NCBI RefSeq assembly: GCF_029948125.1
Contig: NZ_JASAMB010000011.1
Span: 186,001 to 250,000, forward strand
Length of the DNA stretch: 64,000 bases
Direction: 5' to 3'
Source of the DNA: Catellatospora sp. KI3
GTDB taxonomy: Bacteria; Actinomycetota; Actinomycetes; Mycobacteriales; Micromonosporaceae
In this document: positions 1 to 9,143 of the stretch, one piece after another
Layout: each line of letters opens with the position of its first letter
Position numbering within the stretch: position 1 is the stretch's first letter
The notes under the pieces: model-generated
Told to the model about the DNA's origin: nothing
The model's input: only the letters and a program-made list of their open reading frames with translations
The model's database searches: none
Program-made: the position numbers and the translations under genes

Positions 1-1989
1 GCGCAACTGCCCCTGGCCGGGCACGGGTTCGCCGGACGCGGCGTCGAGTTGGCCCGCCTGCACGCGCTGCTGCCCGACGACCCGGACGGCGCCACGACGG
101 TGGTGGCGGTGGTGGGCACCGGCGGCGTCGGCAAGACCACGCTGGCGGTCCACTTCGCGCACCGGGTGGCCCGCCGCTTCCCGGACGGCCAGCTGTACGT
201 GAACCTGCGCGGCTTCGACCCGGGCGGCACGGCGCTGGCGACGGCCGACGCGGTACGCGGATTCCTCGGCGCCCTCGGCGTGCCCGCCGACCGGGTGCCG
301 GCCGACGAGCAGGCCGGCGTCGCGCTGTACCGCAGCCTGCTGGCGGGGCGCCGGATGCTGGTGCTGCTGGACAACGCCCGCGACGCGACCCAGGTGCGGC
401 CGCTGCTGCCCGGCTCGGCGGGCACCATGGTGCTGGTCACCAGCCGCGACCGGCTGGCGGGCCTGGTCGTGGCCGAGGGCGCCCACCCGGTGACCCTCGG
501 CGTGCTGACGGCGGCGGAGTCGCGGGAGGTGCTGGCCAGGCGGCTGGGCCCGCTGCGGCTGGCGGCCGAGCCGGACGCCGTCGCCGAGATCGTCGCCCGG
601 TGTGCCGGGCTGCCGCTGGCGCTGCGGGTCGTCGCCGCGCGTGCCGCGCTGCAGCCGGACTTCCCGCTCCGGCGGATCGCCGGTGACCTGGGCGAGGGCG
701 AGGTGCTGGACGCGCTCGGAGCCGACGACAGCGCCACCGATCCGCGCAGCGTGCTGTCGTGGTCGTACCGGCTGCTGAGCGCGCCCGCCGCGCGGCTGTT
801 CCGGCTCCTGGGCCTGCATCCGGGACCGGACTGGACGCTGGACGCGGCGGCCGCGGCCGCCGGGGTGCCGGTCGACCAGGCGCGGCGGTCGACCGCCGAG
901 CTGGTCGGTGCGCATCTGGTCGTCCAGCATCAGCCCGGGCGCTACACCTGCCACGACCTGCTCCGGGCGTACGCGGCCGAGCTGGCGACGACCGAGCCGG
1001 ACGACCGGCGGCAGGCGGCACGGCAGCGGCTGCTCGACCACTACCTGCACACGGCGTTCGCCGCCGACCGGCTGCTGCTGGCCGGGCGGCGCCCGATCGA
1101 GCTCGCGTCGCCCGGAGCCGGGGTGCCCGTGCGCTCGTTCGACGACATCGAGCAGGCCCAGGCGTGGCTCGACGCCGAGCACGCCGTGCTGGTCGGCGCG
1201 GTGGCGGCCGCCGAGTCCTGGGGCTGCGACGTGCACGTCCGCCAGCTGGCCTGGTCGCTGGCGACGTACCTGCAGCGGCGGGGGCACTGGCGCGACTGGA
1301 CCGCCACGCAGGAGGCGGCGGTGCGCGCCGCGCGGCGCCTGGGCGACCGGGCCGGGCAGGCCGACACGCATCGCGGCCTGGGCCGGGCGCTGGCGCTGCT
1401 CGGGCGCCACGACGGGGCGATGGCGCAGCTGGATGCGGCGCTGGCGCTGTTCGTCGAGCTGGCGGACCCCGTGGGCCAGACCGACACCCATCTGGGTATG
1501 AGCTGGGTCCGCGAGCGGCAGACGCGGCTGCCCGAGGCGGTGTCGCACGCCCGGCAGGCGCTGGCGCTGTCCACGGCCGACGGTTACGTCCGCGGCCAGG
1601 CGAGCGCGCTCAACAGCCTCGGCTGGTACCACACCGTGCTCGGCGACCATGAGCAGGCACTGTCCTGCTGCGAGCAGTCCCTGGCGCTGCACCGGCGCGG
1701 GGGCGACCTGCGCGGGCAGGCCGAGGCGCTGGACAGCGCGGGCTACGCGCACCTGCGTCTGGGCCGCCACGAACGGGCCGTGGACTGCTACGGGCAGGCG
1801 CTGGAGCTGTTCCGGCGGCTCGGGGACCGGTACCTGGAGGCGTACATGCTGGACCGGATCGGCGACGGGCACGCCGAGGCGGGCGCGGCGGTCGAGGCGG
1901 CGCGCTGCTGGCGCGCGGCGGTGGTCATCCTCGCCGAGCTGGGTCACCCGGACGAGGCCGAGACCAGGCGGAAGCTCGATCCGGACTGA
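1..1989 (+). CDS. NB-ARC/TPR regulator of the AfsR type, 5' end missing
   Basis: The reading frame is open from base 1, so the start and any N-terminal DNA-binding domain lie outside the window; 662 residues are visible. The first residues match the linker that precedes the NTPase domain in AfsR-like proteins. The P-loop is GTGGVGKTTL, followed by LVLLDN (Walker B-like), the LVTSR sensor motif and the GLPLALR motif of NB-ARC/STAND ATPases. The C-terminal half is a series of TPR-like repeats. STAND ATPases act as ligand-gated switches; a role as a transcriptional regulator is inferred from the closest architectures. Its closest relative in the window is the gene at 59185. It converges on the cation transporter gene with an 11-bp gap. 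Confidence 0.85.
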   Translation, partial: AQLPLAGHGFAGRGVELARLHALLPDDPDGATTVVAVVGTGGVGKTTLAVHFAHRVARRFPDGQLYVNLRGFDPGGTALATADAVRGFLGALGVPADRVPADEQAGVALYRSLLAGRRMLVLLDNARDATQVRPLLPGSAGTMVLVTSRDRLAGLVVAEGAHPVTLGVLTAAESREVLARRLGPLRLAAEPDAVAEIVARCAGLPLALRVVAARAALQPDFPLRRIAGDLGEGEVLDALGADDSATDPRSVLSWSYRLLSAPAARLFRLLGLHPGPDWTLDAAAAAAGVPVDQARRSTAELVGAHLVVQHQPGRYTCHDLLRAYAAELATTEPDDRRQAARQRLLDHYLHTAFAADRLLLAGRRPIELASPGAGVPVRSFDDIEQAQAWLDAEHAVLVGAVAAAESWGCDVHVRQLAWSLATYLQRRGHWRDWTATQEAAVRAARRLGDRAGQADTHRGLGRALALLGRHDGAMAQLDAALALFVELADPVGQTDTHLGMSWVRERQTRLPEAVSHARQALALSTADGYVRGQASALNSLGWYHTVLGDHEQALSCCEQSLALHRRGGDLRGQAEALDSAGYAHLRLGRHERAVDCYGQALELFRRLGDRYLEAYMLDRIGDGHAEAGAAVEAARCWRAAVVILAELGHPDEAETRRKLDPD

Positions 1990-2000
1990 CCGGTGCGCGG

Positions 2001-3062
2001 CTACCGGTGGTGGTCGAGGGCCTGGTGGGCCTCGGCGCCGCCGGGGTCGGCGTGCACGGTCGCGGCGGACAGGCGCCCGATGGCGTGGATGAGCCGGTGC
2101 TCGGCGTCGACCGCGATCGCGTGCCCGACCCGGACGGGGGCCTCGGGGTCGACCACGATCTCGCACTCGGCCCGCAGCGTGTGCCCGATCCAGCGCATCC
2201 GCACCGCCCCCACCTCGCGTACGCCCGGGGTCTCCCGCAGCGCCTGCTCGGCCGTGGCGACGAGGTCGGGGTCGACGGCGTCCATCAGCCGCCGGTACAC
2301 CTCGCGGGCGGCGTCCTTGAGCACTACCGCGATCGCCAGCGTGATCAGCAGGCCGACGACCGGGTCGGCCCAGGACCAGCCCAGGGCGACCCCGCCCGCG
2401 CCGAGCAGCACGGCCAGCGAGGTGAACCCGTCGGTGCGCGCGTGCAGCCCGTCGGCGACCAGCGCGGCCGAGCCGATCCGCCGGCCGACCACGATCCGGT
2501 ACCGCGCCACGATCTCGTTGCCGAGGAACCCGACGACCGCGGCCGCCGCGACGTACGGCAGGTGCGTGACCTGCTGCGGGTGCAGCAGCCGCGACACGGC
2601 CTCCCATCCGGCCCACACCGCCGACACCGCGATGGTCAGCACGATGAAGATGCCCGCCAGGTCCTCGGCCCGGCCGTAGCCGTAGGTGTAGCGCCGGTCG
2701 GCCGGTCGCCGCCCGACCAGGAACGCGATGCCCAGCGGCACGGCCGTCAGCGCGTCGGCGACGTTGTGCAGCGTGTCGCCGAGCAGCGCCACCGACCCGG
2801 AGAACAGCACCACCACCGCCTGCAGAGCGGCGGTGGCGCCGAGGACCAGCAGCGACACCCACAGCGCCCGGATCCCCTGGCGCGAGGTCTCCATCGCACT
2901 GTCGACCTTGTCCAGGCTGTCGTGCGAATGCGGCGTGACCAGGTGCTTCAGCCGATGCCACCAGCCGTCCGCCCGGTGGTCGTGACCGTGCTCGGCGTGC
3001 GCGTGGCCGTGCTCGTGCTCGGCGTGCGCGTCGGGTGTGCTCGAGGGTTCAGGACGGCGCAT
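2001..3062 (-). CDS. Cation diffusion facilitator (CzcD/ZitB-like) metal exporter
   Basis: 353-residue inner-membrane divalent metal/proton antiporter of the CDF family, which usually exports Zn, Co or Cd. The N-terminus is rich in histidine (HAEHEHGHAHAEHGHDH), typical of metal-binding tails. Six hydrophobic segments follow, with the CDF patterns GDTLHNVAD and ADGLHARTD carrying the metal-site H/D residues, then a C-terminal cytoplasmic domain. The ATG at 3062 is chosen because the open frame further upstream looks non-coding. No Shine-Dalgarno is visible, but a TATCAT hexamer ends 6 nt before the ATG, which suggests a leaderless mRNA. The exact metal cannot be told. Confidence 0.9.
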   Translation of the reverse strand: MRRPEPSSTPDAHAEHEHGHAHAEHGHDHRADGWWHRLKHLVTPHSHDSLDKVDSAMETSRQGIRALWVSLLVLGATAALQAVVVLFSGSVALLGDTLHNVADALTAVPLGIAFLVGRRPADRRYTYGYGRAEDLAGIFIVLTIAVSAVWAGWEAVSRLLHPQQVTHLPYVAAAAVVGFLGNEIVARYRIVVGRRIGSAALVADGLHARTDGFTSLAVLLGAGGVALGWSWADPVVGLLITLAIAVVLKDAAREVYRRLMDAVDPDLVATAEQALRETPGVREVGAVRMRWIGHTLRAECEIVVDPEAPVRVGHAIAVDAEHRLIHAIGRLSAATVHADPGGAEAHQALDHHR

Positions 3063-3068
3063 ACCGGG

Positions 3069-3074
3069 ATGATA
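3069..3074 (-). promoter_or_regulatory. Candidate -10 element of the CDF gene
   Basis: On the minus strand the hexamer TATCAT fits TANNNT and ends 6 nt before the ATG at 3062, which would put the first transcribed base at or next to the start codon. No convincing -35 element is visible. Confidence 0.35.
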
Positions 3075-3239
3075 TGTGCTGCCCAGGTCGGCCCGCTTGG
3101 TCTGCCCGGGGAGTGGGCGCCGGGTGTGGCCGGGCGGCTTCTGGGGCTGGTGATCCCCGCTTGCGGTCATACCACCGATCTGGAGCCTTGGAATTCACCC
3201 AGAACAGCGATCTTGCCCGAAAGCTGCTGAAAGACGTGT

Positions 3240-3269
3240 GCCAGGCAGGGCTGGCGGGCCCTGCCTGGC
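3240..3269 (-). terminator. Terminator hairpin after the protease gene
   Basis: Perfect 12-bp inverted repeat (3240-3251 with 3258-3269, 6-nt loop), 25 nt beyond the stop codon of the S1 protease gene. There is no long T tract, as is usual in GC-rich actinomycetes. Confidence 0.7.
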
Positions 3270-3294
3270 GTCTACGGTTGGGGAGGTAGACGTC

Positions 3295-4773
3295 TTACGG
3301 GTTGGTGAAGCCCATGGTGTAGCTGCCGGAGCCGCTGTAGGCGTGCACCCGGTAGCGGTAGGAGCCGGCGGTGCCCGAGTAGGTCAGGGTCTCGGAGCTG
3401 GACGAGGTCGCGCCCTGGGCCACGACGACCCACGCCGACCCGTTCCACTTCTGCAGGTACAGGTCGTAGTCGGTGCCGGACGGGCCCGCCAGGCAGCCGC
3501 GGTGGGTGCCGGAGGCCGTCGAGGTGTAGTAGCTGTTGTCCGGCTGGTAGGCGCTGGCGCCGCTGGACAGCGAGCCGCTGCGGGTGAACTCGTAGCCCGT
3601 GCAGCCGGTGGTCGGCGGGTTGCTGGGCGGGGTGGTGCCGCTGGTCATCAGCGTCAGGCTGTACGCCTGCAGGATCTCGTTGACCGGCTGGAAGTACGTG
3701 GTGCCGCCGGAGGAGCAGTTGCCCGAACCGCCGGAGGTGACGCCCTGCGCCTGGCTGCCCGCGATGAGCGAGCCGCCCGAGTCGCCCGGCTCGGCGCAGA
3801 CGTTGGTGCGGATGAGCCCGGTGACGGTGCCCTGCGAATAGGTCACCGACGCGCCGCGGGCCTGGATGGTGCCGCAGTGCCAGCCGGTGGTCGAGCCGGA
3901 GCGGCACACCGACGCGCCGACGGCGGCCTCGGTGGAGCCGGCGACGGTCACGTTGCCGCCGGAGTAGTTGTTGACGTACGGGCGCGGGGTGTTGCCCGAG
4001 GCGACCTGGACCCAGGCGTAGTCGTTGCCGGGGAAGCTGGAGCCGCGGAAGGTGCCGCTGGGCTGCGTGGTGGTCGAGCCGGTGGTGCCGCAGTGGCCAG
4101 CGGTGACGAAGCCGCCGACGACCGGGAAGCCGACCGAGCACCGGCTGCCGCCGATGTAGTAGGCGTTGCCGCCGATCACGTCGATGTAGGGCACCGGGCG
4201 CTCGGTGGACGCCTCGACGCGTACGGCACCGGCGTCGATGCCGCTGGCCTTGATGAACGAGGCCGCGTCGCCGCCCGCGTGGGCGAGCACCACGACGCTG
4301 TTGGTGGTGACGTCGACGTACCAGCCGGGGACCGACTTGGGCGCCTTGGCCGCGACCGCGTCGAGCTTGGCCTTGGCCGCGTCGAGCTGGGCCAGGCTGA
4401 GCTTGACCACCTGGGGGGTCGCCCCGGCGGCCTTGACCTGCTCGGCCTGGGCGGCGTTGCTGACCGCCACGGTGAAGGTCTTGGCGTCGGCCGACAGCCA
4501 CGCGCCGCTGTAGCTCGCGCCGAGCGCCTTGCGCAGCTTGAGGTCGGCACCGGCGGCCTTGGCCTCGTTGGCCAGGCGGAGCTGGACGCCCTTGGCGTCG
4601 AGCTTCAGGTCGCGCGACAGAGCCTGGAAGACCTGCGGCGACACACCGGCCGCGATCGCGGCGTCGGTGGTGGCGTCGGGGCGCTGGCCGGCCACGGCCG
4701 GGTACGTCAGCGCTGCGGTGATGCCCAGGGTGAGGGCGGCCACCGCGGAGGTGTAGAGGATTCTCCGGTTCAT
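3295..4773 (-). CDS. Secreted S1-family serine protease (streptogrisin-like) with C-terminal PPC-like domain
   Basis: 492-residue secreted endopeptidase of the alpha-lytic/streptogrisin family. The signal peptide covers about residues 1-28. A pro-region (about 30-195) resembles the alpha-lytic pro-domain that acts as a folding chaperone. The mature protease has the triad His227 (TAGHC), Asp251 (NDYAW) and Ser332 (GDSGG), with cysteines placed as in streptogrisins. After a Thr/Pro linker (about 378-390) comes a domain like the pre-peptidase C-terminal (PPC) fold, with DYDLYL and a YRYRVHAYSGSG stretch. The mature enzyme probably degrades extracellular protein. It is a single gene on the minus strand with its own terminator. 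Confidence 0.93.
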   Translation of the reverse strand: MNRRILYTSAVAALTLGITAALTYPAVAGQRPDATTDAAIAAGVSPQVFQALSRDLKLDAKGVQLRLANEAKAAGADLKLRKALGASYSGAWLSADAKTFTVAVSNAAQAEQVKAAGATPQVVKLSLAQLDAAKAKLDAVAAKAPKSVPGWYVDVTTNSVVVLAHAGGDAASFIKASGIDAGAVRVEASTERPVPYIDVIGGNAYYIGGSRCSVGFPVVGGFVTAGHCGTTGSTTTQPSGTFRGSSFPGNDYAWVQVASGNTPRPYVNNYSGGNVTVAGSTEAAVGASVCRSGSTTGWHCGTIQARGASVTYSQGTVTGLIRTNVCAEPGDSGGSLIAGSQAQGVTSGGSGNCSSGGTTYFQPVNEILQAYSLTLMTSGTTPPSNPPTTGCTGYEFTRSGSLSSGASAYQPDNSYYTSTASGTHRGCLAGPSGTDYDLYLQKWNGSAWVVVAQGATSSSSETLTYSGTAGSYRYRVHAYSGSGSYTMGFTNP

Positions 4774-4830
4774 GCCGGGTAGTCAACCGGCAATCCATTT
4801 ATATGAGTAGATATTGGTTCGGTCATAGCG

Positions 4831-5802
4831 TCATGCGATGGAACCCCGGGCCGCGAAGCGCGGGTTGGCCTCGCGCCACTTGAGGTAGTGCGGGTTGCGG
4901 GCGGCCGACTCCTCGTACGCCGCGGTGGCGTGGGCGAGCATGACGTCGGCGAACTCGGCGGCGGCGCTGCGCGGATGCCAGCCCAGCAGGTGCCGCCAGC
5001 GCAGCGGCCCGCCCGCGATGGGCACGGTGACGATGCCGTCGACCCGCCGGAAGGTGGCCTTGCACAGGCCGACCGCGTGCCCGGCGTGCACCGCGTCCAG
5101 GGCGTTGCCGATGTCCATCTCGTACATGCTGCGCGGGGCGAATCCGGCCCGCGCGCACGCGGCGGTGAAGCAGGCGCCGAAGCAGCCGTCGCCTGGCATG
5201 CTCGCCCACTGCGCCTCGGCCAGGTCCGCCAGGTCGATCTCCCAGCTGCCGGCCAGCGCGTGGTTCTCGGGCAGCATCACGAAGACGGCGTCGGTGGCGA
5301 TCTCGCGCCAGACCAGGCCGTCGTCCGGATCGCCGGGCACGGTGTCGCCGCAGACGCCTACGACGCAGAAGTCGAGCTTGCCCGCGGAGGTCATCTCCGA
5401 CAGGTTGTCGGCCCAGTGCGACGGATGGGTGAGCACCTGCAGGCTGTCGTTCTCGGCCGTGAGCCGGGACATGAGACCGCCCAGGATGGGCCCGTTGACC
5501 GCGCCGATGCGCCACTGGTTGGGCGGCAGCCGGTGGCCCGCCAGCTGGGTGGCGTCCTCCTGCAGGCCCTTCATCGCGGGCAGCACCACCCGGGCGCGGC
5601 TCAGCACCAGCTCGCCCAGCGCGGTCGGGGTGGCGCCGTGGCGGCCCCGCTCGAACAGCGGGCCGCCCAGAGCGCGCTCGATGCGCTGCAACTGCGCGGT
5701 GACGGCGGGCTGGGCCAGCCCGAGCAGGGACGCCGCCTTGGTCACGCTGCCGGTGTCGGCGATCGCGCACACCACCTTGAGGTGGCGAATCTCAAGCTCC
5801 AT
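4831..5802 (-). CDS. LysR-family transcriptional regulator
   Basis: 323 residues. The N-terminal winged helix-turn-helix (about residues 1-60) includes GSVTKAASLLGLAQPAVTAQ, and the rest is the usual periplasmic-binding-like effector domain. The ATG at 5802 is chosen because GGAGG lies 4 nt upstream and the LysR homology begins at once with MELEIRHLK. LysR proteins usually regulate a neighbouring or divergent gene and often themselves. Here both neighbours are on the same strand (protease downstream, chitinase upstream), so the target is not obvious. The ligand is unknown. Confidence 0.9.
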   Translation of the reverse strand: MELEIRHLKVVCAIADTGSVTKAASLLGLAQPAVTAQLQRIERALGGPLFERGRHGATPTALGELVLSRARVVLPAMKGLQEDATQLAGHRLPPNQWRIGAVNGPILGGLMSRLTAENDSLQVLTHPSHWADNLSEMTSAGKLDFCVVGVCGDTVPGDPDDGLVWREIATDAVFVMLPENHALAGSWEIDLADLAEAQWASMPGDGCFGACFTAACARAGFAPRSMYEMDIGNALDAVHAGHAVGLCKATFRRVDGIVTVPIAGGPLRWRHLLGWHPRSAAAEFADVMLAHATAAYEESAARNPHYLKWREANPRFAARGSIA

Positions 5803-5885
5803 GGCCCTCCGGGAGTGCGGTCGGCGCGGTGGTGACCGCGGTTTCGCAATCGCTGGATCAATGTACGGATAGACGGTGGGCGCTG

Positions 5886-5891
5886 AGTATA
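5886..5891 (-). promoter_or_regulatory. Candidate -10 element of the LysR gene
   Basis: TATACT on the minus strand matches TATAAT at 5 of 6 positions, about 84 nt before the LysR start codon. It sits inside an ATGTC...GACAT inverted pair between about 5888 and 5920, so autoregulation is possible. No good -35 is seen. Confidence 0.4.
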
Positions 5892-5926
5892 TGTCAGCCG
5901 TGCGCCGAAACCGACATTTAACAATG

Positions 5927-5965
5927 CGCAGGCGGCGCACCCCCGGAAGGGTTGCGCCGCCTGCG
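5927..5965 (-). terminator. Terminator hairpin after the chitinase gene
   Basis: Perfect 13-bp inverted repeat (5927-5939 with 5953-5965, 13-nt loop) starting 10 nt past the chitinase stop codon. On the minus strand it is followed by an A/T-rich run. It separates the chitinase from the LysR promoter. Confidence 0.8.
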
Positions 5966-5974
5966 TTTCGCGGG

Positions 5975-7282
5975 TCAGTTCAGGCCGTTGTGGATGGCCG
6001 CGGTGAGCTCGCCGGTGGCGGTGTCGCCGTCCAGCGACCACGCCATGCTGCCGCCGAGGCCGTTGGCCTTGATGTAGGCCGTCTTCTGGGCGATGACCTG
6101 CGGAGTGTCGTACGACCAGAACGCGCTCGAGCCGTACTTCCAGGCCGCGCCGGCCACCGGGTCGTAGAAGACGGGGCCCTGCTTGGCGACCACCTTCTTG
6201 TAGTCGTCCACGCCGTCCTCGTAGGTGCCCCGGGCGGGTCCGCTCGCGGCCTGGTAGAGCCCGTTGCCCGTGCTCGCGACCCCGGTCCAGCCGCGGCCGT
6301 AGTACGGGATGCCGACCACGATCTTCGCGGCGGGCACGCCCTGGGCCAGGTAGGTGTCCACGGCCAGGTCCACGCTGAACGGCGAGGACGCGGTCGAGTA
6401 CAGGTTGGACTGATGGCCGGTCTTCGGGTCCCACGCGCCGACCAGGTCGTAGCCCTGCACGTTGCCGAAGTCGAGGTGGTTGAACAGGGCGGGCTCGACC
6501 CCGGCGCTGATCTTCGCCGGGTCGGCGGGCAGGAACGCGGTCAGCTGGAACACCCGGCCCACCTGGGCGCCGTAGGCGGCGAGCTGGCTGCGGAACTCGG
6601 CTGCCAGCAGCGTGAAGTTCTGCTTGTCCTGGGGCCGCACCACGTTGCCGGCGTTGCCCTCCGAACCGGGCCACTCCCAGTCGAGGTCGAACCCGTCGAA
6701 GACCCCGTACGCGCTGCCGGGGCCGCCGTGCGGCGAGGTGCCGATCAGCGGCAGGTTGCCCTTGATGAACAGGTCGATGCAGCTGGCGACCAGCGTCTGC
6801 CGCGAGGCCGGGGTGAGCGCGGCGTCGGAGAAGTACTTCGACCAGGTCCAGCCGCCCAGCGACAGCAGCACCTTCAGGTTCGGGTACATCGCCTTGAGCT
6901 TGCGCAGCTGGTTGAAGTTGCCGGCCAGCGGCTGGGTGACCACGTCGCCGACCCCGTCGACGGACTCACCGGCCTTGAACCGCTTCTGGTAGTCGGCCCA
7001 GGCGTCGCCGACCCCGGCCTCGTTGGCCTCGAAGCAGCGGCCGTCGGCGCCGACGTTGGCGAAGGCGTAGTTGATGTGGGTGAGCTTGGCGGCCATCCCG
7101 GAGGTGTGCAGGTTGCGGACGAGGAAGTTGCGGCGGTAGATGCCCCACTGGACGAAGTAGCCGACCTTGACGTATCCGGTGGCCGCTGCCGCCACCTGGG
7201 CGGAGGCGGCCTGGGCCGGAGCAGGGGCGACGACTGCGGCACCGGCCAGCAGTAGCGCCGCGAGGGCGAGGCGGGTTCTCAT
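5975..7282 (-). CDS. Secreted GH18 chitinase
   Basis: 435-residue secreted endo-acting glycoside hydrolase family 18 enzyme that cuts beta-1,4 links in chitin. The signal peptide is about residues 1-26. SLGGW (141-145) is the conserved substrate-binding motif, and DGFDLDWEW contains the DxxDxDxE catalytic signature with Glu203 as the acid/base. Late motifs include GIPYYGRGW and MAWSLDGD. No separate carbohydrate-binding module is present. It has its own terminator and is probably monocistronic. No DasR-type palindrome was found in the 73-nt gap upstream. Confidence 0.95.
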   Translation of the reverse strand: MRTRLALAALLLAGAAVVAPAPAQAASAQVAAAATGYVKVGYFVQWGIYRRNFLVRNLHTSGMAAKLTHINYAFANVGADGRCFEANEAGVGDAWADYQKRFKAGESVDGVGDVVTQPLAGNFNQLRKLKAMYPNLKVLLSLGGWTWSKYFSDAALTPASRQTLVASCIDLFIKGNLPLIGTSPHGGPGSAYGVFDGFDLDWEWPGSEGNAGNVVRPQDKQNFTLLAAEFRSQLAAYGAQVGRVFQLTAFLPADPAKISAGVEPALFNHLDFGNVQGYDLVGAWDPKTGHQSNLYSTASSPFSVDLAVDTYLAQGVPAAKIVVGIPYYGRGWTGVASTGNGLYQAASGPARGTYEDGVDDYKKVVAKQGPVFYDPVAGAAWKYGSSAFWSYDTPQVIAQKTAYIKANGLGGSMAWSLDGDTATGELTAAIHNGLN

Positions 7283-7355
7283 GCCGCTCGAAGGTAGATC
7301 CGGACATTTTTCACAGCATCAGCCATTCGAAGGAGTCGATGTAGTCGGCGCCCTG

Positions 7356-9143
7356 TCACGTGTACGCGCGCTCCTGCATCGTGTACAGCTCGCGGTACAG
7401 CCCCGGCCGCGACATCAGCTCCTGGTGGGTGCCCTGGTCGGCCACGGTGCCGCCGCTCAGCACGACGATCAGGTCGGCGGCGCGTACGGTCGAGAACCGG
7501 TGCGAGGTGAACAGGGTGATCGCCCCGGCACCCCGGGCGGCCCGGCGCCCCGACGCGGCGAAGCGTCCGAACAGGGCGTCCTCGGCGTGGGCGTCCAGCG
7601 CGGCGGCGGGCTCGTCCAGCGCCAGCAGCAGCGGGGTCGGGCGCAGCAGGGCGCGGGCCAGGCCGATCGACTGCCACTGGCCGCCGGACAGCTCGGTGCC
7701 GTCGGCGTACCCCCGGCCCAGCATGCCGCCCAGGCCGCCCGCCTGCGCCACCACCGCGTCGGCGCGGGCCAGCCGGGCCGCCGCGTGCAGCGCGGTGTCG
7801 TCGGCGGCCAGGGCGAGCTGGCCGATGCCGATGTTGGTACGCACGGACAGGTGCAGCTTCGCGAAGTCCTGGAACAGCATCGCGATCCGGCTGTGCCACT
7901 TCGCGGCCGGGAGGTCGCGCAGGTCCACGCCGTCGACGGTGATCGCGCCGCTGGTCGGCTGGTAGAGCCCGCACAGCAGCTTGACCAGGGTGCTCTTGCC
8001 GGCCCCGTTCTCGCCGACCAGCGCCACGGTCGCCCCGGCCGGGATGGTCAGGTCCACCCCGTGCAGCACCGGCTCGGCCGCGCCCGGGTAGGCGAAGCCG
8101 ACGCCGCGCAGCCGGATCCCGCGCCGCAGCCGCCGGGGCGTCTTGGCCCTGGCCGGTGCGGCAACCGGCACGGCGGCCGCGAGCTCGTCGAACCGCTGGG
8201 CGGTGCGCGCCGCCGCGGCCATGGTCGCGTGCAGCCCGATCGCGCTCGCGACCTGGACGCTGATCTGCACCGCCAGGGTCACCACGAGCACCACCTCGCC
8301 GACGGTCGCGGTGCCGCGCACGGCCTGCTGCAGCACGACCAGGATCGCCCCGCCGTACGCGGCGGCGAACAGCAGCTGCCCCGCGCCGCGCAGCGCGGCC
8401 GCCCGCCACTGCGCGGCCCACAGCGCGTCGGTGGTCTGCCGCCATGCCGACCCGTGCCGGTCGAGCAGGTGCGCGTCGGCACCGGACAGCCGGATCTCCT
8501 TGACGGCGTCGGCGTCGGCGGCCAGCGACAGCAGGTGCGAGGCGAGCCGTCCCGCCTCGGCGGTGCGTTCGCGGGCCCGGTTGGACAGTTCGGCCGCGCG
8601 CCGCGCGATCAGCACCGGCGGCACCGCCGCCAGCGGCAGCAGCGTCAGCCACGGGTTCACCGTGGCCAGCAGCACCACGGTCACCGCGGCGCGCAGCGCC
8701 AGCCCGGCCAGGTGCAGCACGCCCTCCAGCGCGGGCCGGGTCTTGGCGGCGTCCTCGGCGGCCAGCGCCAGGGTGTCGTTGAAGTGCGGATCGTCTAGGT
8801 GGGCGATGCCGCTGCCGCCGCCCGCGAGCGCGGCCAGGCGCCGGTCGAGTTCGGTGCCCGCCTGCTCGCCGACCTCGAAGTAGTACAGGTGGGCGAAGTG
8901 GCCCATCATCAGCTCGAACACCAGCAGCGCCGCCACGCCGACGGCCATGGCGGCGGCGGTCGCGGACTGCCCGCGCAGCGCGGCGTCGGTGAAGTCGCGC
9001 AGCAGGAACCCGACGAACGGGGTGCTCAGGTAGCCGATGAGCAGCAGTGCCACGCCGACGGTCAGCTTGCGCCGGTCGGCGCCCCAGGCCAGGCCGAGCA
9101 CGAAGCGTACGGCCGTGGACAGCGAGGAGTCGGTGTTCTTCAC
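7356..9143 (-). CDS. ABC exporter half-transporter, second gene of pair
   Basis: 595 residues: an N-terminal six-helix exporter membrane domain (about 20-320) and a C-terminal nucleotide-binding domain. Walker A is GENGAGKST, the signature is LSGGQWQSIGLARA, and the Walker B region is LALDEPAAALD. The GTG start at 9143 overlaps the upstream stop by 4 bp (GTGA), so the two half-transporters are translationally coupled and probably form a heterodimer. The pair diverges from the biosynthetic genes starting at 11029 and most likely exports the cluster product. Such pairs also occur beside actinomycete peptide natural-product genes. Confidence 0.92.
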   Translation of the reverse strand: MKNTDSSLSTAVRFVLGLAWGADRRKLTVGVALLLIGYLSTPFVGFLLRDFTDAALRGQSATAAAMAVGVAALLVFELMMGHFAHLYYFEVGEQAGTELDRRLAALAGGGSGIAHLDDPHFNDTLALAAEDAAKTRPALEGVLHLAGLALRAAVTVVLLATVNPWLTLLPLAAVPPVLIARRAAELSNRARERTAEAGRLASHLLSLAADADAVKEIRLSGADAHLLDRHGSAWRQTTDALWAAQWRAAALRGAGQLLFAAAYGGAILVVLQQAVRGTATVGEVVLVVTLAVQISVQVASAIGLHATMAAAARTAQRFDELAAAVPVAAPARAKTPRRLRRGIRLRGVGFAYPGAAEPVLHGVDLTIPAGATVALVGENGAGKSTLVKLLCGLYQPTSGAITVDGVDLRDLPAAKWHSRIAMLFQDFAKLHLSVRTNIGIGQLALAADDTALHAAARLARADAVVAQAGGLGGMLGRGYADGTELSGGQWQSIGLARALLRPTPLLLALDEPAAALDAHAEDALFGRFAASGRRAARGAGAITLFTSHRFSTVRAADLIVVLSGGTVADQGTHQELMSRPGLYRELYTMQERAYT